Assembly: GCF_005771405.1 (NCBI RefSeq)
Contig: NZ_VAUA01000007.1
Span: 62,001-126,000 of the forward strand
Source: Parasedimentitalea maritima
Lineage (GTDB): Bacteria > Pseudomonadota > Alphaproteobacteria > Rhodobacterales > Rhodobacteraceae
DNA: 64,000 nucleotides
Reading direction: 5' to 3'
Below the pieces are notes generated by a model, which saw only the letters and a program-made list of their open reading frames with translations, was not told where the DNA came from and searched no databases. This document shows, in pieces, positions 25,539-33,754 of this stretch. Position numbers and translations under genes: made by a program. Position 1 is the first letter of the stretch. The number at the start of each line of letters is the position of its first letter.

Positions 25539-27034
25539 TTCTTTTTACCAAACCCGCTTAGACCCGGAGGCAGCCCCATGCCGCCACCCAGACCGGGCAG
25601 TTTGCCACCCATCTGTTTGGCAGCAGCCTCCAGTGCGGCCTGATCCATGCCGCCCATGTCGCCAGCGCCGGGCATGCCGCCGCCTTTGCCCATCATACCC
25701 TTCATGGCTTGTTTGAGCATGCCGCCTTTGCCCATCTTGCCCATCTTCTTCATCATGTCGCCCATCTGGCGGTGCATTTTCAGAAGCTTGTTCAGGTCGG
25801 ACACTTCCATGCCAGCACCGCGCGCAATCCGCTTTTTGCGGTTGGCTTGCAGCAGCTTGGGGTTGGCGCGTTCTTTCTTGGTCATCGACTGGATCAGCGC
25901 GATCTGGCGTTTCAGCACTTTGTCGTCAAACCCGGACTCTTCGACCTGCTTGGCCATTTTGCCCATGCCGGGCATCATCGACATCATGCCTTCCATGCCG
26001 CCCATTTGCTGCATTTGTTCCAGCTGAGTGCGCAGGTCGTTCATGTTGAACTGACCCTTCATCATGCGCTTCATCATCTTTTCGGCCTGTTCGGCCTCGA
26101 TGGTTTCCTGGGCCTTTTCAACCAGCGCGACGATGTCACCCATGCCAAGGATACGGCCGGCGATACGGTCAGGCTCAAACGTTTCGAGCGCGTCCATCTT
26201 TTCGCCCATACCGACAAAGCGGATAGGTTTGCCGGTGACGGCGCGCATCGACAGGGCCGCACCGCCGCGTCCGTCGCCGTCCATCCGGGTCAGCACAACG
26301 CCCGACACACCGATTTTGTCGTCGAATTCCTGTGCAACCTCGACCGCGACCTGACCAGTCAGGCCATCGACCACCAGCAGAGTCTCGCGAGGCTCGACCA
26401 CATTGCGGACGTCCTCGACCTCTTGCATCAGCAGTTCGTCGATGTGCAGACGACCCGCGGTATCCAGCATATAGACGTCATAGCCCCCCAAAGAGGCCTG
26501 TTGCTTGGCGCGCTTGGCGATGTCGACGGGTTTTTGTCCGGCTACAATCGGTAGCGTGTCAACACCCAGCTGTTTGCCCAGAACCGCCAGCTGTTCCATA
26601 GCCGCCGGGCGATAGACATCAAGCGAGGCCATCAGTACCCGTTTGCCGTCCCGTTCCTTCAGGCGCTTGGCCAGCTTACCGGTGGTGGTGGTCTTACCCG
26701 ACCCCTGCAAACCAACCATCAGGATGGGGGCAGGTGGGTTGTCGATCTTCAGCTGGCCGGGATCGCCGTCGCCTTGCAGGGTGGAGATCAGCGCATCGTG
26801 CACGATCTTGACGACCTGTTGGCCGGGGGTCACCGATTTGGTGACGGCCTGTCCGGTGGCTTCACTCTGTACCTTCTTGATGAACTCACGCGCAACGGGC
26901 AGCGAGACATCGGCCTCTAGCAGGGCAACACGGACTTCGCGCAGGGCGGTTTTGACGTCTTCTTCGTTCAGAGCGCCCTGTTTGGTGAGCCGGTCAAAGA
27001 CACCGGATAGGCGTTCGGATAGATTTTCAAACAT
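25535..27034 (-). CDS. ffh: Signal recognition particle protein Ffh
   Basis: 499 residues. The NG domain has GLQGSGKTTTTGKLA (P-loop), DTAGRLHIDE and TRMDGDGRGG. The M domain (from ~300) is rich in Met and Gly with MPGMGKM..  and ends in a long Met/Gly tail, usual for alphaproteobacterial Ffh. With 4.5S RNA it brings inner-membrane proteins to FtsY. It is the first gene of the leftward block and its ATG has GAGCCC-type upstream sequence. No 4.5S RNA gene was identified in the window. Confidence 0.97.
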   Translation of the reverse strand: MFENLSERLSGVFDRLTKQGALNEEDVKTALREVRVALLEADVSLPVAREFIKKVQSEATGQAVTKSVTPGQQVVKIVHDALISTLQGDGDPGQLKIDNPPAPILMVGLQGSGKTTTTGKLAKRLKERDGKRVLMASLDVYRPAAMEQLAVLGKQLGVDTLPIVAGQKPVDIAKRAKQQASLGGYDVYMLDTAGRLHIDELLMQEVEDVRNVVEPRETLLVVDGLTGQVAVEVAQEFDDKIGVSGVVLTRMDGDGRGGAALSMRAVTGKPIRFVGMGEKMDALETFEPDRIAGRILGMGDIVALVEKAQETIEAEQAEKMMKRMMKGQFNMNDLRTQLEQMQQMGGMEGMMSMMPGMGKMAKQVEESGFDDKVLKRQIALIQSMTKKERANPKLLQANRKKRIARGAGMEVSDLNKLLKMHRQMGDMMKKMGKMGKGGMLKQAMKGMMGKGGGMPGAGDMGGMDQAALEAAAKQMGGKLPGLGGGMGLPPGLSGFGKKK

Positions 27035-27198
27035 GCCTCTTGGGCTCCTTTGCCGGTTTCAGTCGTGGCGCCCCTATAGATAGGGAGCAAATGATCCATA
27101 CACAATTGCCCCCACGGGCGTAACACGCTGGTGGGGGGCGATCCCTGGTACAAGCAGGGACCGGAAGATTAGAGTTCTTCCGGATGTTGGGAGTTGCG

Positions 27199-27699
27199 TT
27201 ACGCCTGATCGGTTCTAGAGTCAAGCGGTGCGGCCTTGAGCCACTTGTTTACGGCGTTGACCAGCCGGGCGGGGCCACGGGTGTTGGTGTAGCTGATGAC
27301 CATAGGGTGAAGGGTGCCGCCGATGTCTAAAGATGGGCGATACATTATACTATTGTTGCCGTTGTTCATCGAGGATGTCGTGGTTTCCAGAACCGCTTTG
27401 TCCAACTGTGACAGGGGGTGGGTTTCTTCACTATAGGCATAAAGTGACTGCTTGCGGATGGTGATGAGATTGCTGGCGCAGTCAAAGATCACCTGCACCC
27501 GACGCACAAAGGCGACAAAACAGACCGTCCCGATGCCGCCCCCAAACAATCCAAAAGGAATGCCAAACAGAGGTTCCTCAGTTGCAACCAGCAGTCCGGC
27601 GCCGACAAAGGCCAGAATGAACAGGATCAAGGCAATGCCAATCAGCCAGGGCTTGTTGGCGATGATCAGTTGTTGAGGTGTGTTGCGGATGATTTTCAT
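27199..27699 (-). CDS. Uncharacterised two-pass membrane protein
   Basis: 166 residues from ATG 27699 (MKIIRNTPQQLIIANK). Two hydrophobic segments, about residues 19-40 (WLIGIALILFILAFVGAGLLVA) and 46-66 (LFGIPFGLFGGGIGTVCFVAF), are followed by a soluble part with beta-rich PH-like character (VQVIFDCASNLITIRKQS). It lies alone with ~165 bases to ffh. The layout resembles small PH-domain membrane proteins, but I do not recognise the family. Confidence 0.7.
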   Translation of the reverse strand: MKIIRNTPQQLIIANKPWLIGIALILFILAFVGAGLLVATEEPLFGIPFGLFGGGIGTVCFVAFVRRVQVIFDCASNLITIRKQSLYAYSEETHPLSQLDKAVLETTTSSMNNGNNSIMYRPSLDIGGTLHPMVISYTNTRGPARLVNAVNKWLKAAPLDSRTDQA

Positions 27700-27790
27700 G
27701 GGTGGGGGTACCATAGCTGCAACTGGGGGGATCAGAAAAGAACTGTTATCAACAAAGTCGAAACACTACCTAATTCAAATGCCAGCGGAT

Positions 27791-28804
27791 CTACTCCTGC
27801 CTTTTTCGATGAAGAAAATCCATCCGAGATATAACGCCGATGTTCTTATCGTTTTTGAGTATTTTGGAAATTTCATCGATATGAAGCCGCAAGACCTCGT
27901 CATTTCGGAAAGCGATTATGCCATCAGCGGCGCGCTTGCGCACAATGCTTGCCCTATCTTGCGCTCCAAGACGTAGGCAGAGTGGAACATCGACATCAAT
28001 CTTTAAGTCACGATCGAAGAATGTAGGTTCCTTTCGATATCCCCCCATCGAGCGATCAATCCAAACCGTTTTGCATTTCCATGTCGGCCAACGCACTTTG
28101 CGCGTGAGCAGCGCATCCAGTGCTATGGCTCGAATATGCGGTAAGGCGGCTTTGCGCGCTACGTGTTCAAGATGCTGATCGATCCAAGGGTTTCGGAAGA
28201 TTTCTCGAAAGAGTTGCCCAAGACGGGGTTGTGACGTCTCGATGATATCTCGAAGTAACAGCTCTGCCACGTCCTGCCTCATAAGGGTTGCATCAACAAA
28301 TGCAGGTCCCTCATTGGACCAGCGCCCCCAATTCGGAACGTGAGGTAGCATTGCCTTCAACGCGGGATAAATCACAGTTGCAGGAGTTGTTGGTAGGCAC
28401 TTTCGTGCAGCGTGCTTTGCTGCATCGCGAACAATGGGAGACCAATCGTTCATCCGCCAAAAAAGCGAATACACATTTGCTGGCGCAACCAGCGGACCTT
28501 CTAGGTGTTTCAAGGCGGCTTCACGAACGCGGCCGTCCCCATGAAACATGAAAATAAGCGGCAGGCCAGTCAATTGCTGAGCAGCTGCTATTTCGGCATT
28601 TAGAAGGTGTTTAACTTTTTTATTTGACGACCAGCGATGGTAAAGCGAAAATTCCGCGCGAATACGATACTCCAATTTTGTGAAGTGTTCTGGTCTCGTT
28701 TCTGACTGGAGAATTCGGGTTCCAAGGTCGCGGTATCTCTCAACCTTCGGGTCAAGTTTTTCGCTTGAAGTGTCTGTTCCTTTTTTGAAAATGTTCCAAA
28801 TCAC
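27791..28804 (-). CDS. HEAT-like alpha-helical repeat protein, unknown
   Basis: About 337 residues from GTG 28804, which has AGAGG nine bases upstream; another GTG nine codons further up lacks a ribosome site. The protein is almost all helical with repeating segments such as GDGRVREAALKHLEG, WSPIVRDAAKHAARKCL and ALPHIRAIALDALL, the pattern of HEAT/ARM solenoids. No enzyme motif was seen. Lower GC and codon choice (many AAA, AAT) than the flanks suggest horizontal acquisition. It may be a scaffold or interaction protein. Confidence 0.65.
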   Translation of the reverse strand: MIWNIFKKGTDTSSEKLDPKVERYRDLGTRILQSETRPEHFTKLEYRIRAEFSLYHRWSSNKKVKHLLNAEIAAAQQLTGLPLIFMFHGDGRVREAALKHLEGPLVAPANVYSLFWRMNDWSPIVRDAAKHAARKCLPTTPATVIYPALKAMLPHVPNWGRWSNEGPAFVDATLMRQDVAELLLRDIIETSQPRLGQLFREIFRNPWIDQHLEHVARKAALPHIRAIALDALLTRKVRWPTWKCKTVWIDRSMGGYRKEPTFFDRDLKIDVDVPLCLRLGAQDRASIVRKRAADGIIAFRNDEVLRLHIDEISKILKNDKNIGVISRMDFLHRKRQE

Positions 28805-29336
28805 TGAATTTGACCTCTGTACATAATACACGGCTGTGCCGCTGGCGCCTGTCTTTTACGGGCCATCTTCTTGCCAGTTTAATGGTGAACAACCCTAAGG
28901 GGAATGCATTTAGTTGCTGACGCACCGAGAATTCAGTTTGCCCTACACTGCTGTCATTTTTGCAGCGAAGTAGTGGGTTGAATTGAGCCGTGCTCGACTA
29001 GAGCTTCGCTCTGCGCGGAACAAGGCCGTAGGCCGCCGCGCGATCGCCAGCCCGTACCGGCGGGCTGGCGATTTGGTGGGCTTGCCGCGTCAGACCAATC
29101 TCGTACGGATGTTGCAGGCATAAAGTGGCCTTCAAGCGTGTTGGATCGCCACCCCACGGGCAGGCGGTCGCTCGGCTTGGTGATGAGGATCAGTTACTGG
29201 GATGCGTTGCGGACGGCTTTTACAATGTGTGGTTCGGATAGCCGTTTTCGTTGTGAGGTGCCGGACAGATGCCGCGATCAATCATTAGTAGCTTTGAGCC
29301 CATTGCAACGGAACTTGCGTCTGATAGAAATGTGCA
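28805..29336. other. Gene-poor gap with a perfect 12-base hairpin
   Basis: About 530 bases with no convincing gene on either strand. It contains a GC-rich stretch (about 28990-29085) whose centre is a perfect inverted repeat: ATCGCCAGCCCG at 29043-29054 and CGGGCTGGCGAT at 29061-29072, loop TACCGG. The stretch is bounded by more AT-rich sequence. It could be a REP/BIME-like element or the decayed end of a mobile element. No transposase remnant was recognised. Confidence 0.55.
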
Positions 29337-29597
29337 ATGATGAAGCTTGATTGGCAGACCGTCGGAGATATTCACAAGAACACGAAGTCCCTTGAGCTTT
29401 GGGATGGAGACCAGCAACATATCGCAGATGTTACGCGGTATGACGACACGAACCACCTGAAGATAAACACTTACGGCAATGAACTCGATGTCGCCGCACT
29501 TGAGAAAGTGATAGCATTGGCTCTAACCCATCTGGGCGACTTTGAAGATGGTACGCCGCTATCAGAAGCTAGAATGACTCAAGAGGTCTTGCCCTGA
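29337..29597 (+). CDS. Small hypothetical protein
   Basis: 86 residues, tandem ATG start. The sequence is acidic and balanced (IADVTRYDDTNHLKINTYGNELDVAALEKVIALALTHLGDFED), with a short beta segment and a C-terminal helix, like a small globular protein. No membrane segment or known motif. The upstream ribosome site is weak. It could be real because no other frame competes here, but support is limited. Confidence 0.45.
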   Translation: MMKLDWQTVGDIHKNTKSLELWDGDQQHIADVTRYDDTNHLKINTYGNELDVAALEKVIALALTHLGDFEDGTPLSEARMTQEVLP

Positions 29598-29736
29598 GTG
29601 ACGACAGTTTTGTCCGCACAGCTGGTAAATTTGAAAAATCCGCAGGCTGAAAGTCGCACCTAAATTCCAAAGTGTTGTCCGTGTTGGCGAACCTCTTAAC
29701 CCCAGTAGAAAAATGGCAGGTAACCTCAAGAGGCAC

Positions 29737-30780
29737 TCAAAGCCCGCACTGGGTGCAAAATCCTATGGGGGGTGCCTTGGTAAGTTGCGCCAGAGTCATT
29801 CGCATGTTGAGAACAGCCTGCAAAGTGGGAATGAAAGACAGCTCCGGTATCGCGACACCGCTTGTTTTAGCGGAGATAAATCCCTGTTTGGCCATCTTCA
29901 TTCCGATCTTTACGTCCTCCAGAGCCGGAAGACCAAGTGGAGGTGGGGGCGGAGGTGCCAGTGTCACACTCAGATTGGTTGAGGCCATCATGCGCATCAT
30001 CGCTGCTGATTTCTGGCGGGCTTCGGGGCTGCCCATCTGAAGGTTTTCCGAGATGTTTTCGACCATCGACATGGTCATTGAGGCCTTGATCATGAGTTGG
30101 ATTGGCAGGGATGGCATCATCACCACGGGCAACAGCGGTTTTAGCATCGACGACAGCTTTTGCGCCGCCTCGGCTCCGGGAGCGATGTCCAACTCTTCGG
30201 TAATCTCTGCCAGTGGCGGCAGGCTGGCCAGGAATTGCAGTTTTGGCAAAAGGCCCAATGGCAGGGTCGGAGACCAGCTCGGCCGGGGGGCGCTACCGAT
30301 TTTTTCTGTTACGCTCTCTGCGAAATCGACTTCAAACGGATCCAGACCAGCGGCTTTGAGTTCCGCAACAACAGATGCCATCGCAGAAAACTTTACCATT
30401 ACACTGGTGTTGACGCTGGCCATCGCCTTGAGAGAAGCGGCTTGTGGTGCGATGCTTTTGGCCATAGCGTCGAGTTCCGCCTGCAGTTTGATGGGGTCAA
30501 ACAGAGCCATTTTGTTTGGCAGTAGCTTAAGGACGGCTGCAATTTTGACCAAAGGTCCCAGGCCAAAGCCGACCTCTGGCATCGTGAACTTGCTCAGCGG
30601 AAGCGCCGAAGCCGCCATGTCCGCAAACGGATCAATCGCGGCGGTTGCACTTGCGGCTGCTTGCAGGTTGACCATTGCGGCGGGCATCATGGGCGGCACG
30701 ACCAGGCTCGCACACATTTTCGCCATTGCTGCGGCCTTGGCTGATGACTCGGGCGGGATCGCGCAAAAACAAGCGGTCAT
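29737..30780 (-). CDS. Low-complexity Met/Ala/Pro-rich protein, unknown
   Basis: 347 residues, strongly biased to Ala, Met, Leu, Pro and Ser with few charged residues. Helical blocks such as AAMMRMMASTNLSVTL alternate with proline-rich stretches (including six prolines in a row, LAPPPPPPLGLP) and short phrases recur (LGLLPKL, VKIAAVLKLLP, MAS-VN-S). It ends in IGFCTQCGL, a CxxC pair. There is no classical signal peptide. The start ATG overlaps the stop of an 11-codon ORF that owns the strong ribosome site. I do not recognise the protein. The composition suggests a filamentous, coat or surface-associated role, but that is a guess. Confidence 0.6.
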   Translation of the reverse strand: MTACFCAIPPESSAKAAAMAKMCASLVVPPMMPAAMVNLQAAASATAAIDPFADMAASALPLSKFTMPEVGFGLGPLVKIAAVLKLLPNKMALFDPIKLQAELDAMAKSIAPQAASLKAMASVNTSVMVKFSAMASVVAELKAAGLDPFEVDFAESVTEKIGSAPRPSWSPTLPLGLLPKLQFLASLPPLAEITEELDIAPGAEAAQKLSSMLKPLLPVVMMPSLPIQLMIKASMTMSMVENISENLQMGSPEARQKSAAMMRMMASTNLSVTLAPPPPPPLGLPALEDVKIGMKMAKQGFISAKTSGVAIPELSFIPTLQAVLNMRMTLAQLTKAPPIGFCTQCGL

Positions 30781-30812
30781 AACACCCCGTCAAATTTCAA
30801 GCCGTTCACCAT
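30777..30812 (-). CDS. 11-codon leader ORF coupled to the Met-rich protein gene
   Basis: MVNGLKFDGVL then TGA, overlapping the downstream ATG as ATGA. GAGGAG lies eight bases before its ATG, the only strong ribosome site here, while the large ORF has none of its own. Two readings fit: a real leader whose translation drives the next gene, or one base lost/gained in the GGGG run (30786-30789), since a one-base change would join both into one protein. Confidence 0.5.
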   Translation of the reverse strand: MVNGLKFDGVL

Positions 30813-30979
30813 GTCGTTCTCCTCGTTGATGACAAACGGCGTTTAGTGAATAGCGCCTTTTCACTGGTTCGATCCCCCTCGGAAATCTAACCAGGCTAAT
30901 TCAAGGTAAAAATGGTTTGCCCATGCTAGGTGCAAATTGCCCTTTTGCACAAGGTCTGCGCCGACAATAACACAACATT

Positions 30980-31819
30980 TCAAGGTGACGGTTCAACTGG
31001 GTTTTTGTCGACTGGAGGTATAGCCCGTTGATACAGATGCCATGTGGTGTGGCCAATGATCGGCAGGGTGAAGATCAGGCCTAGAAAAGCCGGAACCAGT
31101 GACAACAGCATGGTGACCGAGATGATCGCCGCCCAGGAGAGCATGACCGTCGGGTTTTTCGTGACAACGCGAATGGACGTGAGCATTGCAGAAACGAAAT
31201 TGGTTTCCCGGTCGAGCAGCATAGGCATAGCGATGACGGTTACCGAGAACAGCGCAGCCGACAGAATTGCACCTGTGCAGGTTCCAACTGCTAGGAAGGT
31301 CCAGCCCTGCGGGGTGAAGAATACTGAGGTCAAAAACCCGTCAAAATCCGCGAAGGATGCATTTTTGAGGATGATCGCCAGCAATAGCCGGATCTGGTAA
31401 ATCCACACCCAGAATATGAACAGCGTGACAAAGGCCATCCATCCCATTTCGCGTTTGCGTTGATTGGCCATGACGCCAAGGATGTCTGACCACCCGAAGC
31501 TCTCTCCCTTTTGCAACCGGCGGGACATTTCATAAAGTCCAGCGGCGGCGAAAGGTGCGACCAGTGGGAAACCGATGATGGCGGGAATGATCATCCAGAT
31601 CTTGCCGAGCCAGACCAGACACCAAACAAACAGGATGCCAAAAACAGCATAGAACAGACCAAAAAAGCCGCTCATGACAGGGCGCGCCAGAAAGTCCGAA
31701 AACCCGGCTTTAAGCGAGGCAGTGATATCGCTCGCAGTCATCTTGTTGACCTTGGGAATGAACGACGGTCGCGGCGCCAGCTTGTCCGGTGGTGTGGATT
31801 CTGAGGTCTTGGATGTCAT
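30980..31819 (-). CDS. DUF2189-type integral membrane protein
   Basis: 279 residues from ATG 31819, with GGAGGA upstream. After a ~40-residue polar N-terminus come about six membrane segments, for example MSGFFGLFYAVFGILFVWCLVWL, FVTLFIFWVWIYQIRLLLAII, TFLAVGTCTGAILSAALFSVTVIAMPML and IISVTMLLSLVPAFLGLIFTL. The phrase ILGVMANQRKREMG between segments and DRETNFVSAMLTSIRVVTKNP match the DUF2189 family as I remember it. Function unknown. It lies alone. Confidence 0.8.
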   Translation of the reverse strand: MTSKTSESTPPDKLAPRPSFIPKVNKMTASDITASLKAGFSDFLARPVMSGFFGLFYAVFGILFVWCLVWLGKIWMIIPAIIGFPLVAPFAAAGLYEMSRRLQKGESFGWSDILGVMANQRKREMGWMAFVTLFIFWVWIYQIRLLLAIILKNASFADFDGFLTSVFFTPQGWTFLAVGTCTGAILSAALFSVTVIAMPMLLDRETNFVSAMLTSIRVVTKNPTVMLSWAAIISVTMLLSLVPAFLGLIFTLPIIGHTTWHLYQRAIPPVDKNPVEPSP

Positions 31820-32288
31820 GACACATTCCTCCAGAAGAGGGGTGCTGTGCTGGTCCTTTTGCGAACAAGCCCAACGATAGAATGGCATCCCTCGTTTGCA
31901 TATAACTTTGCCTCAGTTGGGGTATGCGAGCAAGAGCGGAGCAACGAAGCTGGCCGTTGTCGGAGCAATTGCAGCGTGCAGCCGGAAGCGATTTTGGAAC
32001 TGTTGTGCGGGCCATGCAAAGATGTCTAACCACCGCCAAGGTCAATAACGCCTTTATGTAATCCGGGAATTCTTTGCCTTTTCCCTCTGTTGATGACCTT
32101 GCCCGCCAAATAAAACGCAAAAAGACCTGCCACCAGTTATGGTGGCAGGTCATCAATTTTCGGGACTAGCTCGCTTTGGTGATCGCCAATTGGCGAGAAG
32201 TCTTAAGAATTTGAAAAGTAGCTATGCTCAATTTGGCGTACAGGTTTCTGACACCTATCGGTCGAGCTACTCTGCTGTTGTCAGGCAA
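31820..32288. other. Gap holding a terminator, no gene
   Basis: About 470 bases between the DUF2189 gene and the aerolysin-like gene, both leftward. The only clear structure is the 32124-32151 terminator hairpin. No ORF here has convincing protein character. Confidence 0.55.
32124..32151 (-). terminator. Strong hairpin terminator after the aerolysin-like gene
   Basis: GACCTGCCACC and GGTGGCAGGTC form a perfect 11-base stem with a six-base loop. Read leftward it is followed by TTTTTGCG, the classical form. It lies ~140 bases after the stop of the aerolysin-like gene. TCATCAATTTT on the other side may allow weaker rightward function. Confidence 0.85.
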
Positions 32289-33140
32289 TTACACTCCTTT
32301 TACGTCAACTTTGAAATTGGTATAAAATTCAACCTCAATGGTTTCGGAGTAGACAATTCTTGGTGCCATTCCATTGGCCTGAATTGCTTGTGACGCGTCT
32401 ATGCCCCAGTAATGGCTGCCGCCCACGCGAGGGTTGAAATTGCACGCAATAGCACCTTCAACCGTGGCCTCGATATCTAGATCGACAAGCATTTTCATTC
32501 GATGCGCGTAAACTGTTCCTACGGCTTTTTGCCCCGGTTCCAGTTTGAAATCCTGTCCTGCGGATATGCTGGCTCTAACTTCTTTTTGTTCAGCGAACCC
32601 CTCACCAACAGTTGAACTGATATTAAAGGACGTTGTGCCTTCCCCACCTGTGCCAAGAACGCTAATCCCGTACTTGATTTCTTGCCCTATCCCAATGGTT
32701 ACAGACCTGTTTGTCGTCTTTGTGACGCGCTCAACAAAAGTCGCATCGACCGCAATATGACTGTTTGAAACAGATCCTTTCACATCGAAACCAAATTCGG
32801 CATGCCCAACGGCCAACACCTCCGGTTCTGCGAACCGTACATTGTGCTTCATTGCTCTCAAGCGAACATTAACTGGTTTCCACTTGTACTTTCCATAGAG
32901 GGTCGTTTCATTACTGCTCAAATATGCATCGTTTGGATAACAATCACTGTCGCTGTCAGAAGCGCCATTTCTGTTTTTGAGATGCGAGAGAGCGTAACTC
33001 TTGACTACATCTTTAATGCGGTTATCCAGATGAAACGCGGGTTTGTCAGCGTCCCTAATTGGGTAAACTTCGTCGCCATTGATATTCACTTCAGCTGAGC
33101 CTTCGATGTCAGCGGCAACGATACTTATTTTAATAGTCAT
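32289..33140 (-). CDS. Aerolysin/ETX-MTX2-like beta-pore-forming family protein
   Basis: 283 residues. After a ~130-residue N-terminal part, residues 134-230 have the long alternating Ser/Thr/Val strands of the ETX/MTX2 fold: ERVTKTTNRSVTIGIGQEIKYG, a glycine-rich loop GTGGEGTTSFNISSTVGEGF (163-182) at the place of the membrane-insertion hairpin, then LEPGQKAVGTVYAHRMKM (200-217), which resembles the PG-turn strand of aerolysins. There is no signal peptide and no obvious lectin domain. AGGGA precedes the ATG. A 130-residue ORF lies 31 bases upstream. Many family members are not toxins. Family membership is an inference from pattern; a fold search is needed to confirm it. Confidence 0.6.
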   Translation of the reverse strand: MTIKISIVAADIEGSAEVNINGDEVYPIRDADKPAFHLDNRIKDVVKSYALSHLKNRNGASDSDSDCYPNDAYLSSNETTLYGKYKWKPVNVRLRAMKHNVRFAEPEVLAVGHAEFGFDVKGSVSNSHIAVDATFVERVTKTTNRSVTIGIGQEIKYGISVLGTGGEGTTSFNISSTVGEGFAEQKEVRASISAGQDFKLEPGQKAVGTVYAHRMKMLVDLDIEATVEGAIACNFNPRVGGSHYWGIDASQAIQANGMAPRIVYSETIEVEFYTNFKVDVKGV

Positions 33141-33171
33141 GTATTAATCCCTGTTTTTATTGATGAACTAG

Positions 33172-33564
33172 TCAACTAAGGGGTATTTGGAAGTAAATTT
33201 CTACCCATTTATTTTGGTTTCCTAGTTGGATTTTTTCATATTCAGGGCGGATAATCGGGGAACTATGAGCGTTGTGAAGAATGTGTACACCTGATGGTAT
33301 GGGCACATCTGTCGTAGTGCGTTGATATGCACCTTTAGTTGATGTTGACCCCAACAAGGTTTTCAACTTTGTGCCGCATTTCGCTGATAACCTTAAAGTA
33401 GTGGAATGATGTTTTCTCGGTTGTGGTGTATCTGAAGCTTTGGGATCGCTTGATTTGCCGATCTGCATGGCGTCCAATGGAGCTTGGGCAAGGATTGGAT
33501 CCGCAATCGAGAAGAAACAGCTCGCGCTGTTTTTCCAAGACCGCATTTTCAGTTCGTGCGACAT
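33172..33564 (-). CDS. Small ORF upstream of the aerolysin-like gene
   Basis: 130 residues from ATG 33564, which has AAGGG six bases upstream; ATG 33468 gives a shorter 98-residue form. The C-terminal half (GVHILHNAHSSPIIRPEYEKIQLGNQNKWVEIYFQIPLS) is protein-like and in AT-richer DNA, while the N-terminal half is basic and low in order. It is 31 bases upstream of, and codirectional with, the aerolysin-like gene, so it could be a partner. A frame change near 33350 cannot be excluded, because another minus frame (33335-33595) also looks partly coding. Confidence 0.4.
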   Translation of the reverse strand: MSHELKMRSWKNSASCFFSIADPILAQAPLDAMQIGKSSDPKASDTPQPRKHHSTTLRLSAKCGTKLKTLLGSTSTKGAYQRTTTDVPIPSGVHILHNAHSSPIIRPEYEKIQLGNQNKWVEIYFQIPLS

Positions 33565-33754
33565 TCGGCCCTTGACCCCAGCCGCCCCTTGGCAAACACT
33601 CGGAACCATACCGCCATGGCCCGACTCCCGAACCGGGGGGTCACCAAGCGACCAGACGGGGCGAGGCAGAGCTCATATTCAGACAGTCAACGCGGCTGAG
33701 ACATCCGCGCTTCCCTTTCGTGCAGCCATTTGGACGCCGAGGAGGAAATTGAGT

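Noticed and set aside
25535-26050. Met/Gly-rich C-terminus of ffh as a novel low-complexity protein
   Set aside because: A Met-rich M domain and Gly/Met tail are normal for Ffh, which uses them to bind signal sequences.
32139-32393. 84-codon plus frame opposite the aerolysin-like gene
   Set aside because: It runs through the terminator hairpin and antisense to a better gene.
33335-33595. 86-codon minus frame upstream of the aerolysin-like gene
   Set aside because: It competes with the 33172-33564 frame and partly looks coding, but has no ribosome site. It is mentioned as a possible frameshift rather than a gene.
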